DNA from: Novosphingobium sp.
GTDB lineage: Bacteria > Pseudomonadota > Alphaproteobacteria > Sphingomonadales > Sphingomonadaceae
DNA: 37,101 nt
Reading direction: 5' to 3'
Assembly: GCA_031285165.1 (NCBI GenBank)
Contig: JAITWR010000102.1
Span: forward strand, 1 to 37,101
In this document: piece by piece, positions 1 to 7,447 of the stretch
Layout of the letters: each line of letters starts with the position of its first letter
Position numbering within the stretch: the first letter of the stretch is position 1
Notes under the pieces: generated by a model
Told to the model about the DNA's origin: nothing
Database searches by the model: none
Seen by the model: the letters and a program-made list of their open reading frames with translations, nothing else
Translations under genes and position numbers: made by a program

Positions 1-15
1 GGGAGGTTTCCCGTT

Positions 16-90
16 TGGTGACCCCAGCGGGAATCGAACCCGCGTTTCAGCCGTGAGAGGGCCGCGTCCTGACCGCTAGACGATGGGGCC
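16..90 (-). tRNA. tRNA-Glu (anticodon CTC)
   Basis: On the minus strand the sequence begins GGCCCCATCGTCTAGCGG and ends TGGGGTC-A-CCA. The 7-bp acceptor stem pairs completely, with one G-U. The anticodon loop is CTCTCAC, giving anticodon CTC, which reads GAG (Glu). The T-arm GGTTCGATTCC is canonical and CCA is encoded. Just downstream on the minus strand, at the window edge, is a short GGGA/TCCC inverted repeat (1-12) that may be part of a terminator. It is cut off by the window, so this is uncertain. Confidence 0.96.
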
Positions 91-249
91 GTTACCGTCG
101 TCGCGATGGTCGTGACGGGGCCGGATCGGCTCGCGGCCATTACCGGGGGGGAGGGGAAAGGTAAACCCCCGAAATGGCGGCCGGGGCGGTGGCCATATTC
201 GCGGCTTTCGCCTACCGTTGCGGCAGGGTCATTGCGGCGGAACGGCACC

Positions 250-1533
250 GTGTCTTCGTACTTCAGGTTCATCGCGGCGAGCAGCTTCCTGGCGGCGCGA
301 TGGCGGGCGCGGCGCTTGCGCGATCGCGCATCGCTGGAGCGTTACCAGGCGCAGCGGATTGAGGCCCTGCGCAGCCATGTCGTGCGCCGGATGGCCTGTT
401 ACCGCCCCTTTCGCGACCGGCCGTTCGCCCGGTGGCCGGTCATCGACAAGGCCGGGCTCATGGCGCATTTCGCCGGGATGAACGTCGGCGGCATCGGGAT
501 CGCCGCGGTGCGCGATGCCATCGCGGCAGGTGCGGACCGGGTCGGCGGCTTCGTCGTCGGCCAGAGCACCGGCACCAGCGGCAATCGCGGGTACTATCTG
601 ATCAGCGATGCCGAGCGCTTCATGTGGCTCGGCACGATTCTGGCCAAGGCCCTGCCGGATGCCCTGTGGCGCCGGCATCGCGTGGCGCTGGCATTGCCGG
701 GGCTGTCCTCGCTCTACCGCGCGGCGAGCAGCGGCAGCCGCATCACGCTCGGCTTCTTCGACCTGGCGGAAGGGATCGCGCGCGGGGCGGACGGGCTGGC
801 CGCTTTCGCGCCGGATACGATCGTCGCCCCGCCCAGGGTGCTGCGCTGGCTGGCCGAGCGCGGAATGCTGCGGGCGAGGCATATCTTCAGCGGCGCCGAA
901 GTGCTGGACCCGCTGGATCGGCAGATCATCGAGGCGGCCACCGGCCGCATCGTGCGGGAAATCTACATGGCGACCGAGGGATTGTTCGGCGTGAGCTGCC
1001 CGCTCGGCACGCTGCATCTCGCCGAGGACGTGGTGCATTTCGCATGGGAGCAGCCGGCGCCGGGCAGTGCGCTGCAAGCGCCTGTCGTCACCGATTTCAC
1101 CCGGCGCGCCCAGGCGCTGGTGCGCTATCGCATGAACGATCTGCTCGAACTGGCGGCCGGGCCTTGCGCCTGCGGCTCGCCATTTCAGGCCGTGCGCCGG
1201 ATCGAGGGGCGGGCCGACGACATCTTTCATCTGGCCGGTCCCGATGGCGCGATCCGCATGGTGACGCCCGACGTGCTGCGCAATGCCGTTGTCGACAGCC
1301 ACCCGGCCATCCAGGATTTCCGTATCGAGCAGACCGGCCCGGCGAACGTCCGCGTCAGGCTGGACAGCCGGTTGCCGCCGGAAGCCGACGCGCTGGTCCG
1401 GGCGCGGCTCGCCGCACGCTTCGCCATGCTGGGGCTCGCGCCCGGGATCGTGGTGATCCGCGGGATCGAGCCGGGCTTCGATCGCAAGCTCCGGCGAGTT
1501 TGCCGGATCTGGCAAGGCTGTGGCTTACCGTGA
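250..1533 (+). CDS. CapK/F390-synthetase-like adenylate-forming enzyme
   Basis: Predicted adenylate-forming protein of the CapK/phenylacetate-CoA-ligase branch, the family often annotated 'putative adenylate-forming enzyme' or 'F390 synthetase-related'. Such proteins activate a carboxylate with ATP, but the substrate is unknown here. Visible motifs are the phosphate-binding loop 'GQSTGTSGNRG' near residue 104, 'MATEGLFG' near 240, 'VRYRMNDLLEL' near 291 and a 'CACGSPF' cysteine pair near 305, all in the order of the PaaK/CapK family. The ORF opens at 106, but the first 48 codons have low-complexity shadow-like composition. The GTG at 250 gives 427 aa, close to the roughly 430 aa usual for the family, so I place the start there; the ribosome site is weak (GCGGA). 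The gene stands alone, with tRNA-Glu upstream on the other strand and an SDR downstream. Family is confident, substrate is not. Confidence 0.85.
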   Translation: MSSYFRFIAASSFLAARWRARRLRDRASLERYQAQRIEALRSHVVRRMACYRPFRDRPFARWPVIDKAGLMAHFAGMNVGGIGIAAVRDAIAAGADRVGGFVVGQSTGTSGNRGYYLISDAERFMWLGTILAKALPDALWRRHRVALALPGLSSLYRAASSGSRITLGFFDLAEGIARGADGLAAFAPDTIVAPPRVLRWLAERGMLRARHIFSGAEVLDPLDRQIIEAATGRIVREIYMATEGLFGVSCPLGTLHLAEDVVHFAWEQPAPGSALQAPVVTDFTRRAQALVRYRMNDLLELAAGPCACGSPFQAVRRIEGRADDIFHLAGPDGAIRMVTPDVLRNAVVDSHPAIQDFRIEQTGPANVRVRLDSRLPPEADALVRARLAARFAMLGLAPGIVVIRGIEPGFDRKLRRVCRIWQGCGLP

Positions 1534-1678
1534 TCGCGCCAGTCGCCGGATAATGCGCATCCGCCGTGCCATCGCCCCGGCGCCTTCCGGCTCACCGGCG
1601 TTTTTTGCCGATGGACAAGTGCGGGGCGCGGATTAGGCTGGCCCGGTATCAATAACCGGAAAAAAAGAGGATCGGTCT

Positions 1679-2578
1679 GTGACGGATATCAGCGGCAAGG
1701 CGGCAGTGGTGACGGGCGGTGGCAGCGGCATCGGCATGGGGCTTGCCAGGGAACTGGCCAGGCAGGGCGCCCCGGTCGCGGTGGCGGACATCATCTTCGA
1801 AAACGCGCAGAAAGTCGCCGATGCGATCAACGCCGCGAACGGCAGGGCGGTGGCGATCCGGTGCGATGTCTGCGATCGCGAATCGATCCGGCGGATGCAG
1901 CAGGAGGCGACTGCGGCGCTCGGGCCGATCCAGCTCGTTTTCGCCAATGCCGGCGCCACTTCGTTCGATCCGCTGACGGAAATGTCGGACGACGATGTCG
2001 ACTGGATCATCGATGTCAACCTGATGGGCGTGATGCGCACCGTCCGCGCCTTTCTGCCGGGCATGATCGCGGCCGGAGGCGGGCATATCTGCGCCACGGC
2101 TTCGATGGCCGGGCTGCTGCCGGGATGGATTCCGGCGCACGCGCCCTATTCCGCGGCGAAAGCGGGCATCATCGGCCTGATGATGAATCTCCGGCTCGAG
2201 CTTGCCGGGCACGGCGTCCATACCACGAGCTATTGTCCGGGCGGCGTCGCGACGGGGATGAAAGTGAACAATGCCAGATATCGCCCGGCGAAATTCGGCG
2301 GTCCGGGCACGGGCGAGGTGCATGTCGGCGAGGAATCGCACGATGTCGCCGCCAGCCAGGCGTTCTACCGCCCCGAGGACATCGCGCCGATCGTGCTGAA
2401 CGCGGTCAGGAACAACCGCGCCTTCGTTTTCGACCATGCCGAGCAGCGCCCGCTGTTCCGCGAGACTTATGCGGATATCGTCGAGGGCTGCTATGACGAT
2501 ATCGCGGCCTGGGAAAAGGAGCACGGCCTGCCCGCCGCGAACCCGACGGGCGCGATGCTGGTGAATCCGGCGGGGTAG
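1679..2578 (+). CDS. SDR family NAD(P)-dependent oxidoreductase
   Basis: Classical short-chain dehydrogenase/reductase of 299 aa, a cytosolic Rossmann enzyme oxidising or reducing a hydroxyl/carbonyl group. The cofactor loop 'TGGGSGIG' lies at residues 12-19, 'ANAG' near 90, a serine in 'ATASMAGL' near 141, and the catalytic 'YSAAK' near 157. It is longer than the usual 250 aa because of a C-terminal tail of about 50 residues, as in several SDRs linked to lipid or steroid-like substrates. It starts at GTG, preceded by AAAGAGGA with about 7-nt spacing, which decides the start. No operon partner is seen. A dispersed intergenic repeat follows the stop. Substrate unknown. Confidence 0.93.
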   Translation: MTDISGKAAVVTGGGSGIGMGLARELARQGAPVAVADIIFENAQKVADAINAANGRAVAIRCDVCDRESIRRMQQEATAALGPIQLVFANAGATSFDPLTEMSDDDVDWIIDVNLMGVMRTVRAFLPGMIAAGGGHICATASMAGLLPGWIPAHAPYSAAKAGIIGLMMNLRLELAGHGVHTTSYCPGGVATGMKVNNARYRPAKFGGPGTGEVHVGEESHDVAASQAFYRPEDIAPIVLNAVRNNRAFVFDHAEQRPLFRETYADIVEGCYDDIAAWEKEHGLPAANPTGAMLVNPAG

Positions 2579-2609
2579 GCGCTGCCGGTGCGGTTCCGGT
2601 TCAGGCTGG

Positions 2610-2724
2610 GCCGGATGGAACCGCTTCGCCCCCTTTCTTCGTCCCCCTGAAACAAGTTCAGGGTGACGGTGTGGGGGGAGGGGCCGCGAAGAAGAAGGAA
2701 CGGGTGCGGGGTGAGTGGTGCCGG
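2610..2724. repeat. Dispersed intergenic repeat, copy 1 (REP-like)
   Basis: Intergenic block containing 'CCCTGAAACAAGTTCAGGG', an imperfect palindrome (CCCTGAA/TTCAGGG arms). The left side reads 'GGAACCGCTTCG' and the right side ends 'GGGGTGAGTGGTGCCG'. The same left and right ends flank the related element at 30850-31016. It lies between the SDR stop (2578) and the M14 peptidase stop (2732), so between convergent genes, where it may also act as a terminator-like hairpin. Confidence 0.75.
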
Positions 2725-2731
2725 CGATGCT

Positions 2732-3892
2732 TTAAGCCGGGCCGGGCCGCTTTCCGCGCTCATCCAGCCATTCGGCCAGCGCCGCCAGGCATTCGCGGCC
2801 CAGCAGGCGGCTGCGCTCGGGGCTCCACCCCCGGACCGGGTCGGGCAGGTCGTCATGGTCCTTGAACGGCATTTCCAGCGTCATCGCGACGGCGCCGAAG
2901 CGTTCGGCGATCTGGTTGGTCGACATCGACAGGTCGGCCTTGCCCGGCGGTGCCACCGGATAGCCGCGCCGCATCTGGAAATCGGGCGTGCGGCGGGCGA
3001 GGATTGCGCGGTAGAGGTGATAGGCGGAAAGCTGTTCCTGCTTCAGCGAGGGGATGCCCTCGAAGCCGGCGAGGAACACGGCGGGGATCGCCTCGTCGCC
3101 ATGGATGTCCATCGAGAAATCGACGCCGCTTGCATCCATGGCACCCAACAGCGCCAGCACTTCGGGCGAGCGTTCGGCGCTCGGTCGGTGCCATTCGCGG
3201 TTGAGATTGATGCCGACGGCATTGGTCCGCAAGTGCCCGCGGCGCGATCCGTCGGGATTGGCGTTGGGCACGATATGCAGCCGGCAGCGGCGGCGCAGTG
3301 TGCGGCCGACGGGATCGGCGGGATCGGTCAGCGCCGCAAGCGCGCCTTCCATCCACCATTCGGCCATGGACTCGCCGGGATGCTGGCGCGCGTAGAGCCA
3401 GACCCGGACCGGGCCGGTGCCCATTTCGAGGCAGTCGATCGGCTGGTCGTCGAGACTGGTGCCGAGGCAGCGGTAATCCACGCCGTCGCTTGCCGCCGTC
3501 CGGGCGATGAGGTCGTGGTGCCGCTCCATCGTATAGGGGGCGAAATAGGCGAACCAGCAGACATCGCTGCGCGGCGTGTAGCGGATCGTCAGCGTGCCGC
3601 CATCGGCCCCTTCCTCCCAGGTCGTCCCGGCGCGGCTCCAGCAATGCCGGTCTTCGGAAACGCAGGCGCGGTAGCCCGGCCAGCCCATCGGGTAGGCCGA
3701 GGCGCCGAGCCCGCCGATGCGCAGTTGCAGTTCACGTCCCTTGCCGCCGGTGACGCGGAAGTGGAACCACTGGAAGAAAGCGGAATCGCGGTCGGGCCGG
3801 ATCGCCAGCGCGGCCGTGGCGCCGGCAACCCGGAGAACCTCGATATTGCCGGAATCGAATGCGGAGGAGATGGCGATGTCGGTGCTGTTCAT
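2732..3892 (-). CDS. M14 family zinc carboxypeptidase (cytosolic carboxypeptidase type)
   Basis: Zinc metallocarboxypeptidase of 386 aa, resembling the cytosolic carboxypeptidase (AGBL/CCP-like) subgroup, with an N-terminal beta domain of about 120 residues before the catalytic domain. Visible elements are the zinc motif HxxE in '[11 protein letters not shown]' (near 171-174), 'NPDGS' near 212, 'GINLNREW' near 226, the third zinc ligand in 'DIHGDE' near 260, and the catalytic glutamate in 'TLEMPFKDH' near 339. All catalytic residues are therefore present. The ORF track extends to 4024, but the ATG at 3892 forms an ATGA overlap with the upstream gene stop and is the natural start. No signal peptide is seen, so it should be cytosolic. 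Bacterial members are presumed peptidases or peptidoglycan-peptide processors; the target here is unknown. Confidence 0.92.
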   Translation of the reverse strand: MNSTDIAISSAFDSGNIEVLRVAGATAALAIRPDRDSAFFQWFHFRVTGGKGRELQLRIGGLGASAYPMGWPGYRACVSEDRHCWSRAGTTWEEGADGGTLTIRYTPRSDVCWFAYFAPYTMERHHDLIARTAASDGVDYRCLGTSLDDQPIDCLEMGTGPVRVWLYARQHPGESMAEWWMEGALAALTDPADPVGRTLRRRCRLHIVPNANPDGSRRGHLRTNAVGINLNREWHRPSAERSPEVLALLGAMDASGVDFSMDIHGDEAIPAVFLAGFEGIPSLKQEQLSAYHLYRAILARRTPDFQMRRGYPVAPPGKADLSMSTNQIAERFGAVAMTLEMPFKDHDDLPDPVRGWSPERSRLLGRECLAALAEWLDERGKRPGPA

Positions 3893-4593
3893 CGCACCTG
3901 GATAGTTTCCCCCGAGGTGCCGGGAAAGCCCCTGAACAGCGCTTCGGCCAGCCGCGCGGCGATATCCTGCTCCGTCCAGCCCTTGCTGCCCTCGCGCACG
4001 GCGACTTCGGCGCGGCCTTCCCACAGGGTCTGGCCGGTCGCACGGTCGCGGATGCGGGCTTCGAGCCGGGTCGCGACCAGCGGCGGCCGGGGCTTCGACA
4101 GATCGATGTTGAGCCCCAGGCCATAGGCGGTGCCGCGATTGCCGATCGACATGCCCATTTCGCCGCTCACCGGCCTGCGCCTTTCCCCGGCCGCCTCGAC
4201 CGTGGTGCGCGTCACGGTGAGTTCCGCGAGCTGGCCGTCGTCGGCATCGGCGTGGGCGGTGTCATAACCGGCGCGCACCAGTTGGTCGATCACCGCCGCC
4301 TCGAAAGCGGCGCGGTCGCCCTGCGGCACGTAGTCCTGGCCGCGCGTGTCGGCGGCCACGGCGATGCGGCCGTGACCCAGAGCCCTGGCCGCATCGTCCC
4401 CGGCGACGAAGCGGTTGACCTCGATCCGGCCTTCGCGGCGGCCGGCGGTGGAGCGCGATGCGTCCCGGTCCGGCCCACCCCATGCGGCACCGTCCCAGCC
4501 GCCCCAGCCGCCGGGACGGGCCAGGGCGGGCACGGAGCCGGAAGCGGCGAGAATCAGGCCGGCAAGAACTGCCAATGTCGATCGAACGGGCAT
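3889..4593 (-). CDS. Exported DUF4136-like protein
   Basis: A 234-aa protein with a clear signal peptide: a basic start 'MPVRS', a hydrophobic stretch, and a likely cleavage after 'VPALA'. A Gly/Trp-rich segment ('[10 protein letters not shown]') follows, then a domain resembling DUF4136. That family shows a beta-rich fold with '[10 protein letters not shown]...LTVT' and '[18 protein letters not shown]' near the C-terminus. There is no lipobox cysteine, so it is more likely periplasmic than a lipoprotein, unlike many DUF4136 proteins. The ATG at 4593 is chosen because it starts the signal peptide. The stop overlaps the M14 peptidase start (ATGA), implying translational coupling. Function unknown. 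Confidence 0.85.
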   Translation of the reverse strand: MPVRSTLAVLAGLILAASGSVPALARPGGWGGWDGAAWGGPDRDASRSTAGRREGRIEVNRFVAGDDAARALGHGRIAVAADTRGQDYVPQGDRAAFEAAVIDQLVRAGYDTAHADADDGQLAELTVTRTTVEAAGERRRPVSGEMGMSIGNRGTAYGLGLNIDLSKPRPPLVATRLEARIRDRATGQTLWEGRAEVAVREGSKGWTEQDIAARLAEALFRGFPGTSGETIQVR

Positions 4594-4650
4594 GGAAACT
4601 CCGGGCAGCGAGAGTCGTCTGCCTAGGCCGCCGGCGCTTTCCGCAAAATG

Positions 4651-4693
4651 AACGGGCGCGGCATCCGGGCGCCCGTTGTGCACCCGTTGTGCA
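4651..4693. repeat. Hairpin and 11-bp tandem repeat in divergent intergenic region
   Basis: Between the exported DUF4136-like gene (minus) and L36 (plus) sit a 9-bp inverted repeat, AACGGGCGC at 4651-4659 and GCGCCCGTT at 4669-4677, and two perfect tandem copies of CCCGTTGTGCA (4672-4682, 4683-4693). The region is divergent, so a regulatory role is possible but not shown. Confidence 0.5.
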
Positions 4694-4739
4694 TGGGCGC
4701 CGGCCCGGCGAAAAAGCGCTGCCCAATCCGCCGTGCCGC

Positions 4740-4767
4740 TTGACTTGGCGGCGCTGGCCCCCTAACG
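4740..4767 (+). promoter_or_regulatory. Candidate sigma-70 promoter of the L36 gene
   Basis: TTGACT at 4740-4745 and CTAACG at 4762-4767 are separated by 16 bp, placed 47 bp before the L36 start. The -35 is near-consensus; the -10 is weak. Called by eye only. Confidence 0.4.
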
Positions 4768-4813
4768 GCCCGGCTTCGATTTTTGGGCGGCCCGCGCCGC
4801 GAAAGAGACAGCC

Positions 4814-4939
4814 ATGAAGATTCGCAACAGCCTCAAGTCGCTCAAGGGCCGCCACCGGGACAACCGCGTCATCCGCCGCCGTGGCCGGACCTATGTGATC
4901 AACAAGACCAACCGCCGCTTCAAGGCACGCCAGGGCTGA
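4814..4939 (+). CDS. rpmJ: 50S ribosomal protein L36, type B (zinc-free)
   Basis: A 41-aa highly basic protein ([20 protein letters not shown]..., ending [10 protein letters not shown]) missing from the ORF track because of its length. It matches the L36 family, a small protein of the large ribosomal subunit. It has no cysteines where the zinc-ribbon form carries CXXC...CxxxxH, so it is the C-minus, YkgO-like type. In many alphaproteobacteria this is the only L36 copy. In species with both forms it is a zinc-starvation alternative; the window cannot say which applies. No Zur-box is obvious. The gene is preceded by a candidate promoter and AAAGAGAC-like purine stretch. HAD hydrolase follows after 55 bp. 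Confidence 0.96.
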   Translation: MKIRNSLKSLKGRHRDNRVIRRRGRTYVINKTNRRFKARQG

Positions 4940-4994
4940 AGCCTGCCGTTCCGCGCGCTTTGCCGGTGTTCCCGGTCCGGTCCGGGGTGACGGC

Positions 4995-5624
4995 ATGGTC
5001 GAGGCAGTCGTATTCGATGTCGGCAAGGTTCTGTTCGAATGGGACTTGCGGCATCTTTTCGCCAAGCTGATCGATGACCGCGACGAGCTGGAATGGTTCG
5101 TCGCCTATGTCGTCACGCCCGAATGGCATTACGAGCATGACAAGGGCCGGATGCTGGCGGACACGATCCCCGAGCGGATCGCCCTGTTTCCCCGCTATGA
5201 ACCGCTGATCCGCGCTTTCGCGGCGCGCTTCGACGAAACCATTCCCGGCCCGGTGCCGGGCAGCATCGAACTGGTCGAGGAACTTTCCGCTGGCGGCGTG
5301 CCGCTTTACGCGATCACCAATTTCAGTGCCGATTTCTGGCCGCCGTTCCGCGCCGGGCAGCCGGTGTTCGACCGCTTCCGCGACATCGTCGTGTCCGGGG
5401 TGGAGAAGCTGTACAAGCCCGATCCGGCGATCTTCGCGCTGGCGGCCGGGCGTTTCGGCCACGCGCCGGGCGCGATGCTGTTTATCGACGACAATGCCGA
5501 CAATGTGGCCGCGGCGCGCGCCTGCGGCTGGCAGGCGCATCACTTCACCCATGCGGCGGGCCTTGCCGCCGAGCTGCGCGAGCGCGGCCTGATTGGCCGA
5601 GAGCCCGTTGCGGGCCGGCAATAA
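4995..5624 (+). CDS. HAD family hydrolase (HAD-IA)
   Basis: Haloacid-dehalogenase-superfamily phosphatase-like protein of 209 aa, presumed cytosolic. Motif I is 'VFDVGKVLFEWD' at residues 6-17, with Asp8 as nucleophile. Motif II is 'AITNFS' near 105, the motif III lysine is in 'KLYKPDP' near 139, and motif IV is 'FIDDNADNV' near 163. A helical cap of about 70 residues lies between motifs I and II, as in subfamily IA. The second motif I position is Gly rather than Asp (DxG), as in the YihX-like or dehalogenase-type branch; YihX is an alpha-glucose-1-phosphate phosphatase in E. coli. Substrate cannot be assigned. The start ATG follows GGGGTGA. Confidence 0.9.
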   Translation: MVEAVVFDVGKVLFEWDLRHLFAKLIDDRDELEWFVAYVVTPEWHYEHDKGRMLADTIPERIALFPRYEPLIRAFAARFDETIPGPVPGSIELVEELSAGGVPLYAITNFSADFWPPFRAGQPVFDRFRDIVVSGVEKLYKPDPAIFALAAGRFGHAPGAMLFIDDNADNVAAARACGWQAHHFTHAAGLAAELRERGLIGREPVAGRQ

Positions 5625-5717
5625 AGGCATTGTGCGCAAATTTCCGGGCCGCATCGATTGACCCGCGGGCAAATAGGCGACAGTGCTGTTCACTTGTCGG
5701 GGCCGAGGCGGAGCATA

Positions 5718-6410
5718 ATGGAGACACGAGCCAGGCGGCGCCCGCGCGATCCCGAAGCCACGCGCGAGGTGATTCTCGAGGCGGCGGGCACCCTGCTGGC
5801 CAAGGACGGGCCGGAGGGCGTCAGCCTGTCCGAAGTCGCCCATCTCGCCGGTGTCAACCGCGGCACCGCCTACCAGCATTTCGAAACGCGCGAGAAGCTG
5901 ATCCAGGCGGCGGTCGACTGGGCTTCGGACAAGCTGTTCCGCGCCGCTTTCGGCGACCCCGCGACGATCGGCGAGCGCCGCATCGAGGAAGTCGACATTG
6001 CCGGCATGACCGGGCGGCTGACCCAGTTCGCCATGGACAACCCGGAGCTTTGCCGCGTCTGGCTGATGCAGGTGCTGTCGTCGGCCGATCCGGCGCGCGA
6101 TCCGTTCTGGCGTGAATATTGCGGCTCGCTCGAACGCTTTGCCGCCAGCGATCTGGCAGTGCCGGGAGTCGATGCCGAAGTGCTTTCGGTGATCAACCTC
6201 GCCGGCATCTTCCTCTGGCCGATCTGGGCACGCGCCCATGCCGAAACTGATCGGGGGCGCACCGTGCTGGCGCGCCGCTTCGCCGACGAATGCCTGCGCC
6301 TGTCGATGTATGGCTCCTTGCGGGCCGAGGCTTATCCCGGCATAGCCGAACGGCTTCGCCGGCCGCGAGCTCCGGCTGCGGCATCATCCGCTTCACCGGC
6401 CGCCGATTGA
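5718..6410 (+). CDS. TetR/AcrR family transcriptional regulator
   Basis: A 230-aa repressor-type regulator. The N-terminal helix-turn-helix is visible as 'VSLSEVAHLAGVNRGTAYQHFETREKLI' (about residues 34-61), followed by an all-helical ligand domain. The ORF opens at 5658, but ATG 5718 has GGCGGAG upstream and places the HTH at the normal distance from the N-terminus. It is the first gene of a forward run of five closely spaced genes (27 bp to the next), so it probably controls this operon, with an acyl-CoA or related metabolite as likely ligand (inference). A small dyad ACAGTGCTGT lies at about 5680-5690 upstream. Confidence 0.92.
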   Translation: METRARRRPRDPEATREVILEAAGTLLAKDGPEGVSLSEVAHLAGVNRGTAYQHFETREKLIQAAVDWASDKLFRAAFGDPATIGERRIEEVDIAGMTGRLTQFAMDNPELCRVWLMQVLSSADPARDPFWREYCGSLERFAASDLAVPGVDAEVLSVINLAGIFLWPIWARAHAETDRGRTVLARRFADECLRLSMYGSLRAEAYPGIAERLRRPRAPAAASSASPAAD

Positions 6411-6437
6411 CCGGCCATTTGTTTGAGGGAGATCCCA

Positions 6438-7421
6438 ATGTTTTCCGCGATCCTGATCGAAAAGACCGACGACGGCCAGAAAGTCTCGCTGACGCAGCTC
6501 GATGAGAGCCAGTTGCCCGAAGGCGATGTCACTATCGATGTCCAGTATTCGACGATGAACTACAAGGACGGCCTCGCCATCACCGGCGACGGTCCGGTCG
6601 TGCGCCGCTGGCCGATGGTTCCGGGTATCGATCTGGTCGGCACTGTCAGCGAATCCTCCAACCCGCAGTTTCAGGCCGGGGATGCGGTCCTGCTCAACGG
6701 CTGGGGCGTGGGCGAGGTGCATTGGGGCGGCTTTGCCACCAAGGCGCGGCTCAAGGGCGACTGGCTGGTCAAACTGCCCGCGACGTTCACCGGCCTTCAG
6801 GCAATGGGCATCGGCACTGCCGGCTACACCGCCTCGTTGAGCGTCGATGCGCTGATCAATTTCGGCGTGAAGCCGGAAGACGGCGAAGTCCTGGTTACGG
6901 GTACGCCCGGCGGTGTCGGTTCGGTCGCGGTTGCGCTGCTCAAGAAGGCGGGCTTCACTGTCGTCGCTTCCTATGGCGAGGAATCCGAGCAGGAATACCT
7001 GAAGACGCTCGGCGCCGATTCGTTCATCCAGCGCGCCGAACTGTCGGAGTCCGGCAAGCCGTTCCAGAAGGAGCGCTGGGGCGCCGTGGTCGATTCGGTC
7101 GGCAGTCACACGCTGGCCAATGCCATCGCGCAGACCAAATACCGCGGCACCGTCACGGCTTGCGGCCTGGCGCAAGGCAGCGACCTTGCCACCACCGTCA
7201 TGCCGTTCATCCTGCGCGGCGTCTCGCTGCTCGGCATCGACAGCGTGATGTGCCCGCAGAAGCCGCGCCAGGCCGCCTGGGACCGCCTCGGCCGCGATCT
7301 CGATCCGGCGCTGCTCAATACGATCGCGCACGAGATCAGCCTGGCCGAGACGATCCCCGCCGCGCGCGATCTGATCGACGGCAAGGTCCGCGGGCGTCTG
7401 ATCGTCGACGTTCGCCGCTGA
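6438..7421 (+). CDS. acuI: AcuI-type acryloyl-CoA/enoyl-CoA reductase (MDR family)
   Basis: Zinc-free medium-chain dehydrogenase/reductase of 327 aa, very like AcuI/YhdH, which reduces acryloyl-CoA to propionyl-CoA with NADPH. The sequence shows the family hallmarks 'MNYKDGLAITGDGPVVRRWP' near 35-54, 'PGIDLVGTV', the Rossmann loop 'TGTPGGVGSVA' near 154, and 'ALNT..' replaced by 'LLNTIAHEISL' near the end. The track starts at a TTG (6423), but ATG 6438 follows GAGGGAGA and matches the family start. It is second in the TetR-led operon, 26 bp before the dehydratase gene. In this setting it may act on a larger 2-enoyl-CoA or detoxify acryloyl-CoA released from a side chain; that is inference. 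Confidence 0.88.
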   Translation: MFSAILIEKTDDGQKVSLTQLDESQLPEGDVTIDVQYSTMNYKDGLAITGDGPVVRRWPMVPGIDLVGTVSESSNPQFQAGDAVLLNGWGVGEVHWGGFATKARLKGDWLVKLPATFTGLQAMGIGTAGYTASLSVDALINFGVKPEDGEVLVTGTPGGVGSVAVALLKKAGFTVVASYGEESEQEYLKTLGADSFIQRAELSESGKPFQKERWGAVVDSVGSHTLANAIAQTKYRGTVTACGLAQGSDLATTVMPFILRGVSLLGIDSVMCPQKPRQAAWDRLGRDLDPALLNTIAHEISLAETIPAARDLIDGKVRGRLIVDVRR

Positions 7422-7447
7422 GAGACGCGCCAGCCGGGAGAGACAAG

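Noticed and set aside
16-90. tRNA-Glu as an attachment site for an integrated element
   Set aside because: No integrase, no repeated tRNA 3' fragment and no atypical gene block was seen in the window.
2663-4126. 487-aa open frame on the plus strand
   Set aside because: Antisense to the M14 carboxypeptidase, whose zinc ligands are all visible on the minus strand.
4672-4693. Two tandem CCCGTTGTGCA units as a possible CRISPR or iteron array
   Set aside because: Only two adjacent 11-mers without spacers or further copies; kept only as a minor repeat.
5680-5690. ACAGTGCTGT dyad before the TetR gene as operator
   Set aside because: Short, single and not supported by a second copy; mentioned in the gene entry only.
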